Shown here: positions 45,846-54,552 of the stretch, piece after piece
How positions within the stretch are numbered: position 1 is the first letter of the stretch
Layout of the letters: the number at the start of each line of letters is the position of its first letter
DNA from: Methylomonas sp. MK1
Lineage (GTDB): Bacteria > Pseudomonadota > Gammaproteobacteria > Methylococcales > Methylomonadaceae
Length of the DNA: 64,000 nucleotides
Direction of reading: 5' to 3'
Assembly: GCF_000365425.1 (NCBI RefSeq)
Contig: NZ_AQOV01000001.1
Location: forward strand, 682,001 to 746,000
Translations under genes and position numbers: made by a program
Notes under the pieces: model-generated
The model's database searches: none
What the model saw: the letters and a program-made list of their open reading frames with translations, nothing else
What the model was told of the DNA's origin: nothing

Positions 45846-46778
45846 TCACTTTTTTACCCAGCGTTTTTCTTCATCATGTCCGCCACCCCACAACATGGGG
45901 AAAGCATGTAAGAGACCAGGGAAAAGCGCTTCCATACTTTCTTGCGCGCCTTTGGAACTTCCGGGTAAATTAATAATTACTGTTTTGCCGCGGATACCGG
46001 CTAGTTCGCGTGATAACATTGCATAAGGTGTGCGTTCTTTACCATAGCGGCGTATAGTCTCAACTAAACCGGGCGCCTCTTTTTCGATGACGTTAGCCGT
46101 TGCTTCCGGAGTTATATCTTTAGGACCAAAACCCGTTCCACCGGTTGTTATAATCAGATCAATATTTTCATCTGCCAGTTGCCGCAAGCGATTTGATATT
46201 TGGTCTGAATCATCAGGTATAATTTCATAGACCGGAACCGAGAGCTCTTTATCTTCCAAAAATAATTTGATGATTTTTCCAGATGTATCTTCGCGATTTC
46301 CAGCATATGTTGAATCAGAAATAACAAGAACAGCCGATTTTAATGGTTCAGCAAAATATTCTTTAAAACTGCTTTTCCCGCCCTTTTTCTTAACCAGCCT
46401 TATACAAGAAAAAGAGATATTGTCATCTAAAGGTTTAAGCATATCATAGACATTTAATAGCGCGCCCGTAACTGCAGCCATAGCTTCCATTTCAACACCG
46501 GTTTTCCAGATTGCTTTTACTTCCGCTGAAATTTTTATAGTGTCTTTTCCGATATCAAAATTTATATCAACCCAATCTAAAGGTAGGGTATGACAAAAGA
46601 TGATCCAGGATGCAGCATTTTTTGCAGCGGTTATACCTGCTGCCCGTGCAACCTGTAAAACATCCCCTTTAGGGACAGTTTTTTCAGCCACCCGTTTTAT
46701 TGTTTCCAAATTAGCTGTCAAAATTCCTTCGGCTTTTGCATATCTTAATGTATTAAATTTTGGACTAACATCAATCAT
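45846..46778 (-). CDS. moaCB: Bifunctional molybdenum cofactor protein MoaC-MoaB/MogA
   Basis: The 310-residue fusion starts at MIDVSPKFNTLRYAKAEG after AAGGA. Residues 1-150 are MoaC (KGDVLQVARAAGITAAKNA, CHTLPLDWVDINF, VEMEAMAAVTGALLNVYDMLK), which makes cyclic pyranopterin phosphate with MoaA. The rest is a MogA/MoaB adenylyltransferase-like domain (AVLVISDSTYAGNREDTSG, LIITTGGTGFGPKDITPEAT, LPGSSKGAQESME). MoaC-MoaB fusions are usual in Bacteroidota and a few others, so the cassette may have been acquired. It is the last gene in the minus-strand moa operon. Confidence 0.92.
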   Translation of the reverse strand: MIDVSPKFNTLRYAKAEGILTANLETIKRVAEKTVPKGDVLQVARAAGITAAKNAASWIIFCHTLPLDWVDINFDIGKDTIKISAEVKAIWKTGVEMEAMAAVTGALLNVYDMLKPLDDNISFSCIRLVKKKGGKSSFKEYFAEPLKSAVLVISDSTYAGNREDTSGKIIKLFLEDKELSVPVYEIIPDDSDQISNRLRQLADENIDLIITTGGTGFGPKDITPEATANVIEKEAPGLVETIRRYGKERTPYAMLSRELAGIRGKTVIINLPGSSKGAQESMEALFPGLLHAFPMLWGGGHDEEKRWVKK

Positions 46779-46893
46779 TTTGTAATCCTTGACTCTTAAA
46801 TTATTTATTTTTTGCATTTTGTTGAACATACAAACGATCAGAAAATTATATTTTCAACTGACCTTACAATTTCTGAAAAAATGTTCTAAAAAG

Positions 46894-47334
46894 CTAATCC
46901 TGAACCCAGCGCACAGATTTATCTTCCATAATTTCTTTTTTCCAGATGGGAACTTTGTGTTTAATATCTTCAACAATCTGTTCCATCGCTTTAATACTTT
47001 CTTTACGATGCCCAGATGAGCAAAAAACAAAAAGTGATAACTCTCCAGTTTTTACCAGTCCAGTACTATGAAATATGTGCACGCAATTTAATGGCCATTT
47101 TTCAAAGGCTTCTTCACGAATTTTTGCAAAAACTTTGTTGGCCATATCCCCATAAGCTGAGTATTCAATTCCAGCTACATGTTTACCTACTTTTTCATCC
47201 GCACGTACTTGACCGAGAAAAATAGAATGGGCACCTATGCCATGATTAGAGTTATGTGTTGCTATTTGCTCACCGATAAAAACCGGATCAATCGCACCCT
47301 GGACAAAATAATTTTTATCTTTCATTGTTCTCAT
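46894..47334 (-). CDS. moaE: Molybdopterin synthase catalytic subunit MoaE
   Basis: The 146-residue protein has the MoaE core: GAHSIFLGQVR near the start, FHSTGLVKTGELSLFVFCSSGHRKE and DIKHKVPIWKKE with the active-site lysines. It converts precursor Z to molybdopterin using the MoaD thiocarboxylate. It overlaps moeB by four bases (ATGA). A second in-frame ATG three codons later is also possible. Confidence 0.93.
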   Translation of the reverse strand: MRTMKDKNYFVQGAIDPVFIGEQIATHNSNHGIGAHSIFLGQVRADEKVGKHVAGIEYSAYGDMANKVFAKIREEAFEKWPLNCVHIFHSTGLVKTGELSLFVFCSSGHRKESIKAMEQIVEDIKHKVPIWKKEIMEDKSVRWVQD

Positions 47335-48467
47335 TGTTCTATTTTTTCTTTTTTCAGCCAGGCTGCCAAACCGCCTTTAAGATTAAATACATTTTTAAGG
47401 TTATGATGATTCTGCAGCATTCTAACCACCTTGGCGCTGCTGATTCCATGATCACAATAAAAAACAACCTTGTTGCCGTTTCTCGATATTTTATCAATGT
47501 TAGCCTGCAAATCATTTAGTGAAATGTGAACAGAATTCGGCAATTCCATTTGAAATTCACGTGCCGAACGAGTATCAACCAATTGTATTTTTTCTTTTTT
47601 TTGTAACTTTTTGTACAAATCAACAGCGCTGATTTCATTTATTTTTTGCTGATTTGAACTGCAAAAGTATTCATAATCAAATGATCCGAAATCCGAGGCA
47701 TTTTGCAAAGCTAGCTGTACAGCCTGTTCGTTTCGTTGAATGGAAAACTGCATCGTTTGATTATTCAATGCATCAAATATTAAAATTTTTCCAGATAAAA
47801 TTTCGCCTACTCCGCAGATCATTTTTATAACTTCGTTTGCTTGTAAGTTACCGATAATTCCCGGCAGAACTCCAAGCACGCCATTTTGCGAACAATCCGG
47901 TGCTTTTTCGGGTGCCGGCGGCTTGGGGAACAGGCAGCGATAAGTTGGCCATTTATTGCCTTGACCATCTGTAAAATTTAATACACTCACTTGTCCCTGA
48001 AAGCGGTCTACTGATCCTGAAACAAAAGGTTTGTCCAGATAAACACAAATATCATTAATTAAATAACGGGTTGGAAAGTTGTCTGTCGCATCAATAACGA
48101 CATCATATTGGGAAACCAAATCGACGGCATTTTTCGAAGAAAATCTTTGAGCATATGCCTTTAAAACAATATTAGGATTGAGATCTTTTAAACGATTTAC
48201 CGCAGCTTCAGCTTTGAATTCTCCAACTTGTGAAAAGCCATACAATACCTGGCGATGCAAATTAGAAACCGCAACTTTATCGGGGTCCACAATACCAATC
48301 CTGCCGATACCAGCCCCGGACAGATACATTAAAATAGGGCAGCCCAATCCGCCTGCACCGATGACCAGCACGTTTGCTTTTTTTAAAGCCTGTTGTCCTG
48401 TTTTGCCAATTTGGGGTAAAATCAAATGGCGATGATAATACTGAATTTCCTCTTTATTTAGGTTCAT
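47331..48467 (-). CDS. moeB: MoaD-adenylyltransferase MoeB with C-terminal rhodanese domain
   Basis: The 378-residue protein starts MNLNKEEIQYYHRHLILPQIG after AAAGG. The ThiF/MoeB domain has the nucleotide-binding GAGGLGCPILMYLSGAGIGRIGIVD and NLHRQVLY motifs, and DATDNFPTRYL. Unusually for the E. coli form, it lacks one recognisable zinc CxxC pair but has cysteines near RCLFPKPP and GVLPGIIG. The C-terminal rhodanese domain contains LVDTRSAREF and the loop CDHGISS. It activates and probably sulfurates MoaD, combining two steps. It is 16 bp after moaD. Confidence 0.9.
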   Translation of the reverse strand: MNLNKEEIQYYHRHLILPQIGKTGQQALKKANVLVIGAGGLGCPILMYLSGAGIGRIGIVDPDKVAVSNLHRQVLYGFSQVGEFKAEAAVNRLKDLNPNIVLKAYAQRFSSKNAVDLVSQYDVVIDATDNFPTRYLINDICVYLDKPFVSGSVDRFQGQVSVLNFTDGQGNKWPTYRCLFPKPPAPEKAPDCSQNGVLGVLPGIIGNLQANEVIKMICGVGEILSGKILIFDALNNQTMQFSIQRNEQAVQLALQNASDFGSFDYEYFCSSNQQKINEISAVDLYKKLQKKEKIQLVDTRSAREFQMELPNSVHISLNDLQANIDKISRNGNKVVFYCDHGISSAKVVRMLQNHHNLKNVFNLKGGLAAWLKKEKIEQ

Positions 48468-48483
48468 GGCTGCCTTTAAAAAA

Positions 48484-48717
48484 TCAGCCCCCAGCAAAGG
48501 GTGGCATAATTGCAACTATATCGTTATCAAAAAGACGGTGATTGTCTTCAACCATTTGCTGATTTACAGCCATTCTATAGGTATAGTCTATTAAGTCTGG
48601 ATAATTTGTGATTAATTTTCTCTTTAAATCAATCATATTATCCGTATCTTGAATCGTCAGCATGTTCTTCCCCACCACATCACTCAGAACACCAAAAAAA
48701 ATTACATTAATTTGCAT
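48484..48717 (-). CDS. moaD: Molybdopterin synthase sulfur carrier MoaD
   Basis: The 77-residue ubiquitin-fold protein ends in the required Gly-Gly (IMPPFAGG), with INVIFFGVLSDVVGK at the start. Its C-terminal glycine is adenylated by MoeB and converted to the thiocarboxylate used by MoaE. It is directly upstream of moeB in the same operon. Confidence 0.92.
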   Translation of the reverse strand: MQINVIFFGVLSDVVGKNMLTIQDTDNMIDLKRKLITNYPDLIDYTYRMAVNQQMVEDNHRLFDNDIVAIMPPFAGG

Positions 48718-48733
48718 AGTTTTTCCTTACGTT

Positions 48734-48883
48734 TTAATGGAAACTATTTTTGTTTGTCTGTTTAAAAAAATTATAGCTATACTCTAATATCAATCCGGCT
48801 ATCAACGCGATCGTCAGATTTCGTGTGGTAAAAGAAATGAAACCAACAGCAATCGCAACTGCCAACAGTAATAGTGTTCTCAA
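48734..48883 (-). pseudogene. Small membrane ORF fragment between moaA and moaD
   Basis: The 49-codon frame RTLLLLAVAIAVGFISFTTRNLTIALIAGLILEYSYNFF resembles DUF2892-type two-span proteins. The only likely starts are TTG or ATT, and two frame breaks separate it from an ATGATG just after the moaA stop (about 48930). It looks like a damaged small gene or chance ORF inside the operon. Confidence 0.3.
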
Positions 48884-48939
48884 GTTATCAATAGAGCCAG
48901 ACTATTCCAAAAGTCAAAATCTGTTTTTAAGTTTTTTCA

Positions 48940-49980
48940 TCATCCACCTATCTGTGCCATTGAAAGATGTTTTTTTGAAAAATGAACTATTTGCTGTGTT
49001 CGCTGTTCCGATTCAAATCCGTCTTTTGCCCTTTTGGCCACGGCCTCTCCAATTGCCGTTTTTATTTCCTGATCACTTTTCCCTGAACGTAGCATGTCTT
49101 TTAAATTTATGGCGCCATGATCATAGAGACAGGTTTTGAATGTACCGTCGGGAGTGAGCCTTAAACGACTGCATGTTGAACAGAATGTTCTGGAATGGCC
49201 GGCGATGATGCCGACTTTTCCTCTAAATCTGGGGATTCCAAAAATTCGGGCAGTTGAACTCATTTTAAGATGTTCGATCATTTCTGGGAAAAAATTCTGC
49301 AACGTGCTGATAATTTCTTCTGCAGAATATATTTCGTTTGAAAAACACCCCCCATTAAATGACATTTGTTCAATAAAACGGACTTCGACTTTATTGCTTT
49401 TGGCTAACATCGCAAAATCAACAATTTCATTGTCATTGACGCCTTTGAGAACCACCATGTTCAATTTTACGTTCAGATCTGCTAGCAGAATTTTATCAAT
49501 GTTATTCCACACCCGTTCAAAATCATCACGTCGGGTAATGTTATAAAAAACGTCTCGCTTCAATGAATCAAGACTGATGTTTATACTGCCTGATTTTATT
49601 TTTTGAAACAATGGGATGGTATCTTCTAAAAAATAGGCATTCGTTGTTAAATTGATTGTTTCCAGTTTTTCATATTGGTTTATTCTGGTTAAAAAATCAG
49701 GCAGACCTTTACGAACAAAAGGCTCGCCACCGGTAATACGCACCTTGGTTACACCTAAATCCAGAAAGAGTCCAAGAAGATGTTCCATTTCCTGAAAGCA
49801 CAAAATATCATCACGCGCTTTAAGATCAATACCCTCCTCTGGCATACAATAAGTACAACGAAAATTGCAACGGTCGGTAACGGCAAGCCGCAAATAATTT
49901 AAATGGCGCCCCTGGGGATCAATCAATTGGGAACCTGTTGAATTTTCTGGATTTGTTGTATGTAAGTAAGTCACACTCAT
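48940..49980 (-). CDS. moaA: GTP 3',8-cyclase MoaA (radical SAM)
   Basis: The 346-residue protein has the radical-SAM CxxxCxxC site (CNFRCTYC), RITGGEPFVRKG, ISLDSL, and the second [4Fe-4S] site FCSTCSRLRLTPDGTFKTCLY. It ends in the conserved Gly-Gly needed for activity (AQIGG). It catalyses the first step of molybdopterin synthesis with MoaC. It heads the moaA-moaD-moeB-moaE-moaCB operon and lies immediately downstream of the molybdopterin enzyme gene on the same strand. Confidence 0.95.
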   Translation of the reverse strand: MSVTYLHTTNPENSTGSQLIDPQGRHLNYLRLAVTDRCNFRCTYCMPEEGIDLKARDDILCFQEMEHLLGLFLDLGVTKVRITGGEPFVRKGLPDFLTRINQYEKLETINLTTNAYFLEDTIPLFQKIKSGSINISLDSLKRDVFYNITRRDDFERVWNNIDKILLADLNVKLNMVVLKGVNDNEIVDFAMLAKSNKVEVRFIEQMSFNGGCFSNEIYSAEEIISTLQNFFPEMIEHLKMSSTARIFGIPRFRGKVGIIAGHSRTFCSTCSRLRLTPDGTFKTCLYDHGAINLKDMLRSGKSDQEIKTAIGEAVAKRAKDGFESEQRTQQIVHFSKKHLSMAQIGG

Positions 49981-50048
49981 GTTACTCCTTTCCTAGTATA
50001 GGAGGCTTTGCTATTTCCGGCAAAACCTTATCAGCCATGAACCCTATA

Positions 50049-50087
50049 TAGTCATACTTAATAGTCATACTTAATAGTCATACTTAG
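50049..50087. repeat. Three 13-bp tandem repeats upstream of moaA
   Basis: TAGTCATACTTAA is repeated three times head to tail (the last copy ends in G), centred about 90 bp upstream of the moaA start. It may be a binding array or a simple slippage repeat. The surrounding 49981-50497 gap holds no gene that I recognise. Confidence 0.5.
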
Positions 50088-50497
50088 GTAGGCTCGAAGT
50101 TAATTTAAATAGTGCGTAAAACTATACAAAAATATTTTCACTGATCGTCTATCTTAAAAATATAGAAAATCAATGTCATATGCTGTTTGTTTTTATTTAG
50201 AGTCAGGCTTTTTGGGCTTTACATACTTTTTTATGTCCGAATTTCATAAGCTGCCAACAAGGATAAATTATCGAGCTCATGCTAATGTTTACGATTAATG
50301 ACAAGCAATTATTGTTGGTAAATTTATGATCTTACAACTTATCGGCTCGACGCTCTTCAAGATAGGAAAAAACGATTTAGAATAGTCGGTGAATAGAGGC
50401 TATCATTCAAATCGAAATGATAGCTCTCATCTTCTTTATCAAAGCTTTGTTTAAAGCTACTTTTAAGTCTGATTACCCTGTACGTGCTACAAAAATT

Positions 50498-52729
50498 TTA
50501 TATTGCATAACTTGTCCCTTCTGTTCCGTCCTCCACTTTATAAACTTTGCAAGCCAGTCCTCTGAGTTGGAAGTTACCTTGTTCTTTATCACAGTATTCG
50601 TCAGAGTCATGAAGGATGACCGCATCCGCCGATTTCCAGAGACTCGATAACGCCGCTCCTGGTTCTTCACTTCCTGTTGTTTCCGGGTACCACCAGCCAT
50701 GAGGAACCCTGACCACGTTAGGATGCGTGTCGTTGCTGAGCCACGACCTGAGTTTTATTCTTTTTCCGCTAGTTGATTCCACCCATGCCCAATCTCCATC
50801 CGACAGGTCCAAATCGTACGCCGTATCAGGATGAATTTGCATACGAGGGTCCGGCTCACGGCCACGCAGCTCTTTAATAGACCGGCCAAGGCCAAAACTG
50901 TGAAACCAATAGTTTTCTCGCATCCCGGTAAAAAAAGTCAATGGATGCGACTTAGCCAACTCAGGTTTCCTTACATGGCTATCCGGTGGCTCAATCCAGC
51001 TTGGTAACGGATCATAACCAAGCTCTTCGAAAATGCTTGAATAGAGCTCGACTTTCCCGCTAGGAGTGCCAAAGCCTGTCTGTTCGTACTTCTTGAAACC
51101 GAGTTCAGGGGCAGACGCTCGATCTTGGGTTGATAATTTTTGCCATGTTAAACCTGCTGGTGCCAACCGTTCATCGTAGGCCTCTTCCATGCTTTTCCAT
51201 GGCCAATCTTTTTCCTGTCCTAGACGGACGCCAAGCTCACGCCATAACATCCAGTCGTGCATACACTCTTCTGGCGCCTCCACCGCTTGCTCTCCTCCTT
51301 GATAGATTGGAATCCAATCCCAGTAATTAAACAAGTTCGGCCTTTCCAGCCAATGGGTGGCCGGCAAAATATAATCGGCGATTTGGGCCGTGGGTGACTT
51401 AATAAGATCCATGACAACTAACAGATCCAGATTCATCAACCCTTCGTAAATGTGAGTAGTGTTGGGGTAACTGTTTAAGGTGTTGTTACATTGCGATATA
51501 AGTGCCCTCAAGCGGTAAGGCTTGCCAGTTTTCATTGCCTCCCACATGCTTGCAGGATGCGCCATTGCGCCGCCGGATACCTGGTTTGAATATTTCTTGC
51601 CCCAGACCTTTTCCATTGCTGGGCCGGTCTTTTCGAGTGTTTCCCAGCTCAAGAGCTTAAAGCGATCTACACCGAGTTGTTTCTTGCGTTGTTCAGGAGA
51701 TAGCCTCTCATTGAGTTCGAATTCATCATCCGATGAAATTTCCGGATGGTACCCCATCAACAATTCGCCTCCGGGTACATCGAGATTACCGGTGATGGAT
51801 CTCAATATGGTTAAGGCTCGCAAAGTCTGAGTGCTATTGGCATGATGATCAGGCACTGCTCCCCAGGGGATCACAGCCGGACCAGTAGTAGCATACATAC
51901 GGGCAGACTCACGAATCTTATCCGCTGGTGCTCCAGTTATTTCTGATGCCCACTCCGGAGTGTAATCCTTCACTCTTTCAGTGAGTTGTTCAAAACCAAC
52001 CGTCCATTTTTTTACAAATTCTTTGTCATAGAGGTCTTCATAGATGATCACATTGATCCAGGCCAGTAAATAGGCGCTATCCGTAGCAGGTTTAACCTGC
52101 AGAAAAATATCCGCTTGATCACTGTAGCTATTACGGCGTGGATCTGTAACGATTAGTTTTGCTCCTTTATCCAGGGCATCCTTAATCCACAGATACTCAG
52201 CCGTCCATCTTTGCGGACCCGGAGCGTGGCCTAAAAGTACGATGCATTTGGTATTATGAAAGTCTGGAAACTGCCAAAAACCGTAAGTCGCTTTACTGGG
52301 CACTGTGGAATTGGCTAAACACACGTATCCCGTCCAAGTCCAGTTCGGACTCCCCAGTAAGTTCATAAATCTTCGTGAGGCCGCACCAGCATTAGAGCTC
52401 CAACCATAAGTGCTGCCGATTGTTTCCGGCCCATCTTCGGCTATCAACTTCTTCATCTTATCGGCAATTTCATCTAAAGCTTGTTTCGTGCTAATTTGTT
52501 CCCATTGACCCGAGCCGCGCTCACCGACTCTTTTCAGCGCATGCGTTAATCGGTCTGGGTGGGTAATGTATTTATTTGCGTTAGCTCCCTTGATGCAGAT
52601 CGAATTCGGAGTAAGGGGGTGATCTGGGTTTTTTTTGATCGATTTCACCTTACCGTCTTCAACGGTGACAAGAAGTCCGCAATTGATATCGCAGGTACTG
52701 CAGATGACCCATTTCGTTTCTTTGCTCAT
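50498..52729 (-). CDS. Acetylene hydratase-like Mo/W-bis-MGD enzyme
   Basis: The 743-residue DMSO-reductase-family protein starts at MSKETKWVIC after AGAGG. The [4Fe-4S] cysteines are Cys10, Cys13, Cys17 and Cys45. Asp14 directly after Cys13, Lys47, a metal-ligand Cys137 (YVCLANS) and Trp175 occupy the places of Asp13, Lys48, Cys141 and Trp179 that form the acetylene hydratase active site of Syntrophotalea (Pelobacter) acetylenica. RFMNLLGSPNWT, INVII.E.LYDKEFV, PTAQIADYILP..HWLERP and SGKVELYSSIFEELGYDPLP extend the resemblance. No Tat signal is seen, so it is cytoplasmic. Formate dehydrogenase-like function is the main alternative. Confidence 0.78.
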   Translation of the reverse strand: MSKETKWVICSTCDINCGLLVTVEDGKVKSIKKNPDHPLTPNSICIKGANANKYITHPDRLTHALKRVGERGSGQWEQISTKQALDEIADKMKKLIAEDGPETIGSTYGWSSNAGAASRRFMNLLGSPNWTWTGYVCLANSTVPSKATYGFWQFPDFHNTKCIVLLGHAPGPQRWTAEYLWIKDALDKGAKLIVTDPRRNSYSDQADIFLQVKPATDSAYLLAWINVIIYEDLYDKEFVKKWTVGFEQLTERVKDYTPEWASEITGAPADKIRESARMYATTGPAVIPWGAVPDHHANSTQTLRALTILRSITGNLDVPGGELLMGYHPEISSDDEFELNERLSPEQRKKQLGVDRFKLLSWETLEKTGPAMEKVWGKKYSNQVSGGAMAHPASMWEAMKTGKPYRLRALISQCNNTLNSYPNTTHIYEGLMNLDLLVVMDLIKSPTAQIADYILPATHWLERPNLFNYWDWIPIYQGGEQAVEAPEECMHDWMLWRELGVRLGQEKDWPWKSMEEAYDERLAPAGLTWQKLSTQDRASAPELGFKKYEQTGFGTPSGKVELYSSIFEELGYDPLPSWIEPPDSHVRKPELAKSHPLTFFTGMRENYWFHSFGLGRSIKELRGREPDPRMQIHPDTAYDLDLSDGDWAWVESTSGKRIKLRSWLSNDTHPNVVRVPHGWWYPETTGSEEPGAALSSLWKSADAVILHDSDEYCDKEQGNFQLRGLACKVYKVEDGTEGTSYAI

Positions 52730-52866
52730 TTTTAGCCTCTTAAACTTGTTTTTACTGATTATCAATCGCCTCTACTAGGCATGGTTAACGCTTCTAATAG
52801 AGAGTCGAGATGTAGCAGTTGGCTAAAATTTACTGTAACTCCACAAGATTGTTAAATACCAATTTC

Positions 52867-52891
52867 CTATCGATCAATAGATTCAACCTAT
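52867..52891. promoter_or_regulatory. Tripartite LysR-type motif upstream of the acetylene hydratase-like gene
   Basis: CTAT-N6-ATAG-N7-CTAT with all blocks exact lies 137 bp before the start codon at 52729. It has the same orientation relative to the gene as the copies before both EthD-like genes. The divergent lysR begins at 53303. Confidence 0.65.
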
Positions 52892-53274
52892 ATATAAAGA
52901 AATGATACAAAAACCAAACTACCATTTAACAAAATGACCCGTTACTTTTCAGGGTATAACCAATCTTTCCACGCTCTTTGTTTGGTGAGGTTTTCATTGA
53001 TAGTTAGAGTTAACACCTGCTCGCGCAGTTTTAAAGTAAATTCACCTGACTTTATCCACTACAACTCAATGCCGACGACAGTTTTCCTGGTTTTTTAATT
53101 CTTTATATCTTCACAGTTCAGTGATTTCTAAGTTTGGATCACACCGATATTGTCGAAAACATCACTCTAATCTGAGCATTGAAGCATTTCTGTCTCAGCT
53201 TTTTCACTTTCAGATTAATGTCTAGAAGAGAACTCGTCGCATTGTTCAGGCTTGTATTAGCAAAATTCTATTTT

Positions 53275-53299
53275 CCATGAAATAATAGATTTTTCCTAT
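53275..53299. promoter_or_regulatory. Tripartite LysR-type motif at the lysR start (autoregulatory)
   Basis: CCAT-N6-ATAG-N7-CTAT ends four bases before the lysR ATG at 53303, or 16 before the in-frame ATG at 53315. Occupation should block its own expression, as is typical for LysR-type regulators. Confidence 0.6.
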
Positions 53300-53302
53300 T
53301 CA

Positions 53303-54190
53303 ATGGACACTAACATGGAAATACAACAAATACGTTACTTTCTGGCAGTCTGTGATAAGAGTTCATTTACCCGTGCAGCGCAATCGACCTATGTGGCACA
53401 ACCTTCCCTGACACAAGCAATAAAGAAACTGGAAGAAGAGCTAGGCGGCGATTTGTTTATTCGAGATCGTAGCGGTTGCCAACTTACACCTCTGGGGCGT
53501 TTCGTCGAGCCAACCATGCGGCAAATATTTCGCGAAACGCAAAGTATCAAAGCCGATGCCATTCGATTCAATCGTTTGAACACAGTACCGTTGCGTATCG
53601 GCGTAATGAATACCATTTCTGCGCAATATTTGAGTCCTTTTTTTACTGACTTTCAGCAAGAGCGGCCACATGTAGAGTTGGAATTGATAGTGGATTGCGA
53701 AAGCAATTTGTTGAAGTTACTCGATGACGATACTCTTGATTTGGTCATCAGCGCACCAAGCACGCCACCGATTGGACACTATCATTCGTTAAAGCTTTAT
53801 GAAGAACGCTATGTAGTGGTCTTCAACGACAAACACCGTTTCAATCAATTTGAGCAAATCGATTTGGTAGCGATTCAGCAAGAACCCTACCTTGATCGTC
53901 TCAACTGCGAGTTACGCGAAGAGTTACGAAACGTCTGTCAAGATAAACAAATCAATCTTTATGCCGCATACAGGAGTAATAGTGAGGAATGGATATTGAG
54001 TATGGTACGGGCCGGAATCGGTATAGCATTGATGCCTGAATTCACCATACCCAAAAAAGCGGACAACCTTAATTTTCGTTATCTGTCCGATCCTGAAATA
54101 CTTCGCACAGTACAAGTTTTTTTTCAACCATCATCGACAGCAAACCCTGAAGTTAATCAGCTACTGGAAAAAATACGCGTGAATTTTTGA
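53303..54190 (+). CDS. LysR-type transcriptional regulator
   Basis: The 295-residue protein has an N-terminal winged HTH (MEIQQIRYFLAVCDKSSFTRAAQSTYVAQPSLTQAIKKLEEELGGDLFIRDRSGCQLTPLG) and a periplasmic-binding-like effector domain with LRIGVMNTISAQYLSPFF and MVRAGIGIALMPEF. It is divergent from the acetylene hydratase-like gene. The 25-bp CTAT/ATAG motif, which contains a T-N11-A dyad of the LysR kind, is found at its own start and before its probable targets. The effector is unknown. The second ATG (53315) is a good alternative start. Confidence 0.9.
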   Translation: MDTNMEIQQIRYFLAVCDKSSFTRAAQSTYVAQPSLTQAIKKLEEELGGDLFIRDRSGCQLTPLGRFVEPTMRQIFRETQSIKADAIRFNRLNTVPLRIGVMNTISAQYLSPFFTDFQQERPHVELELIVDCESNLLKLLDDDTLDLVISAPSTPPIGHYHSLKLYEERYVVVFNDKHRFNQFEQIDLVAIQQEPYLDRLNCELREELRNVCQDKQINLYAAYRSNSEEWILSMVRAGIGIALMPEFTIPKKADNLNFRYLSDPEILRTVQVFFQPSSTANPEVNQLLEKIRVNF

Positions 54191-54295
54191 CCTTCGTATT
54201 CGATATTTGGCAATAAAACCGAACTCATAAATACCAGTAGTAGAGCTTATTTACCTTGGCGACACTGCCTACTTCTCTTTAAATGACGGTGATTG

Positions 54296-54442
54296 TACTC
54301 AGGGCGGGGCGAAATTCCCCACCAACGGTATCCAGGCCAATCCGGGGAATCCGCGAGCGCCGCAGTTTCCGAAATTGGAAATCCAGGTCAGCAGATCTGG
54401 TGAGATGCCGACGCCGACGGTGATAGTCTGAATAAAAGAGTA
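54296..54442 (+). ncRNA. FMN riboswitch (RFN element)
   Basis: The sequence has the invariant parts of the RFN element in order: TCAGGGCGGGGCGAAATTCC, CCACC.ACGGT, CCGCGAGCGC, GGTCAGCAGATCTGGTG, GCCGACGGT and ATAGTCTGAAT. The outer P1 helix is TACTC (54296-54300) with GAGTA (54438-54442). These riboswitches turn off riboflavin synthesis or transport genes when FMN is plentiful. The expected downstream gene, ribB, is only a fragment here. Confidence 0.93.
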
Positions 54443-54552
54443 CAGCGTAAGGTGGCCCATTCACATACCGTGTTTGGAAGATTTATTCTTGCTCGTTAAT
54501 TTTTTTTCAGCCCTGATCCTGGTGTTTCCATAACTTTTTTCGGAGCATTACC

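Noticed and set aside
50498..52729. Annotation as formate dehydrogenase or nitrate reductase
   Set aside because: The metal ligand position has Cys137 but there is no SeCys/Cys-His pair of formate dehydrogenase, no partner subunits, and the Asp after the cluster cysteine plus full-length resemblance favour acetylene hydratase.
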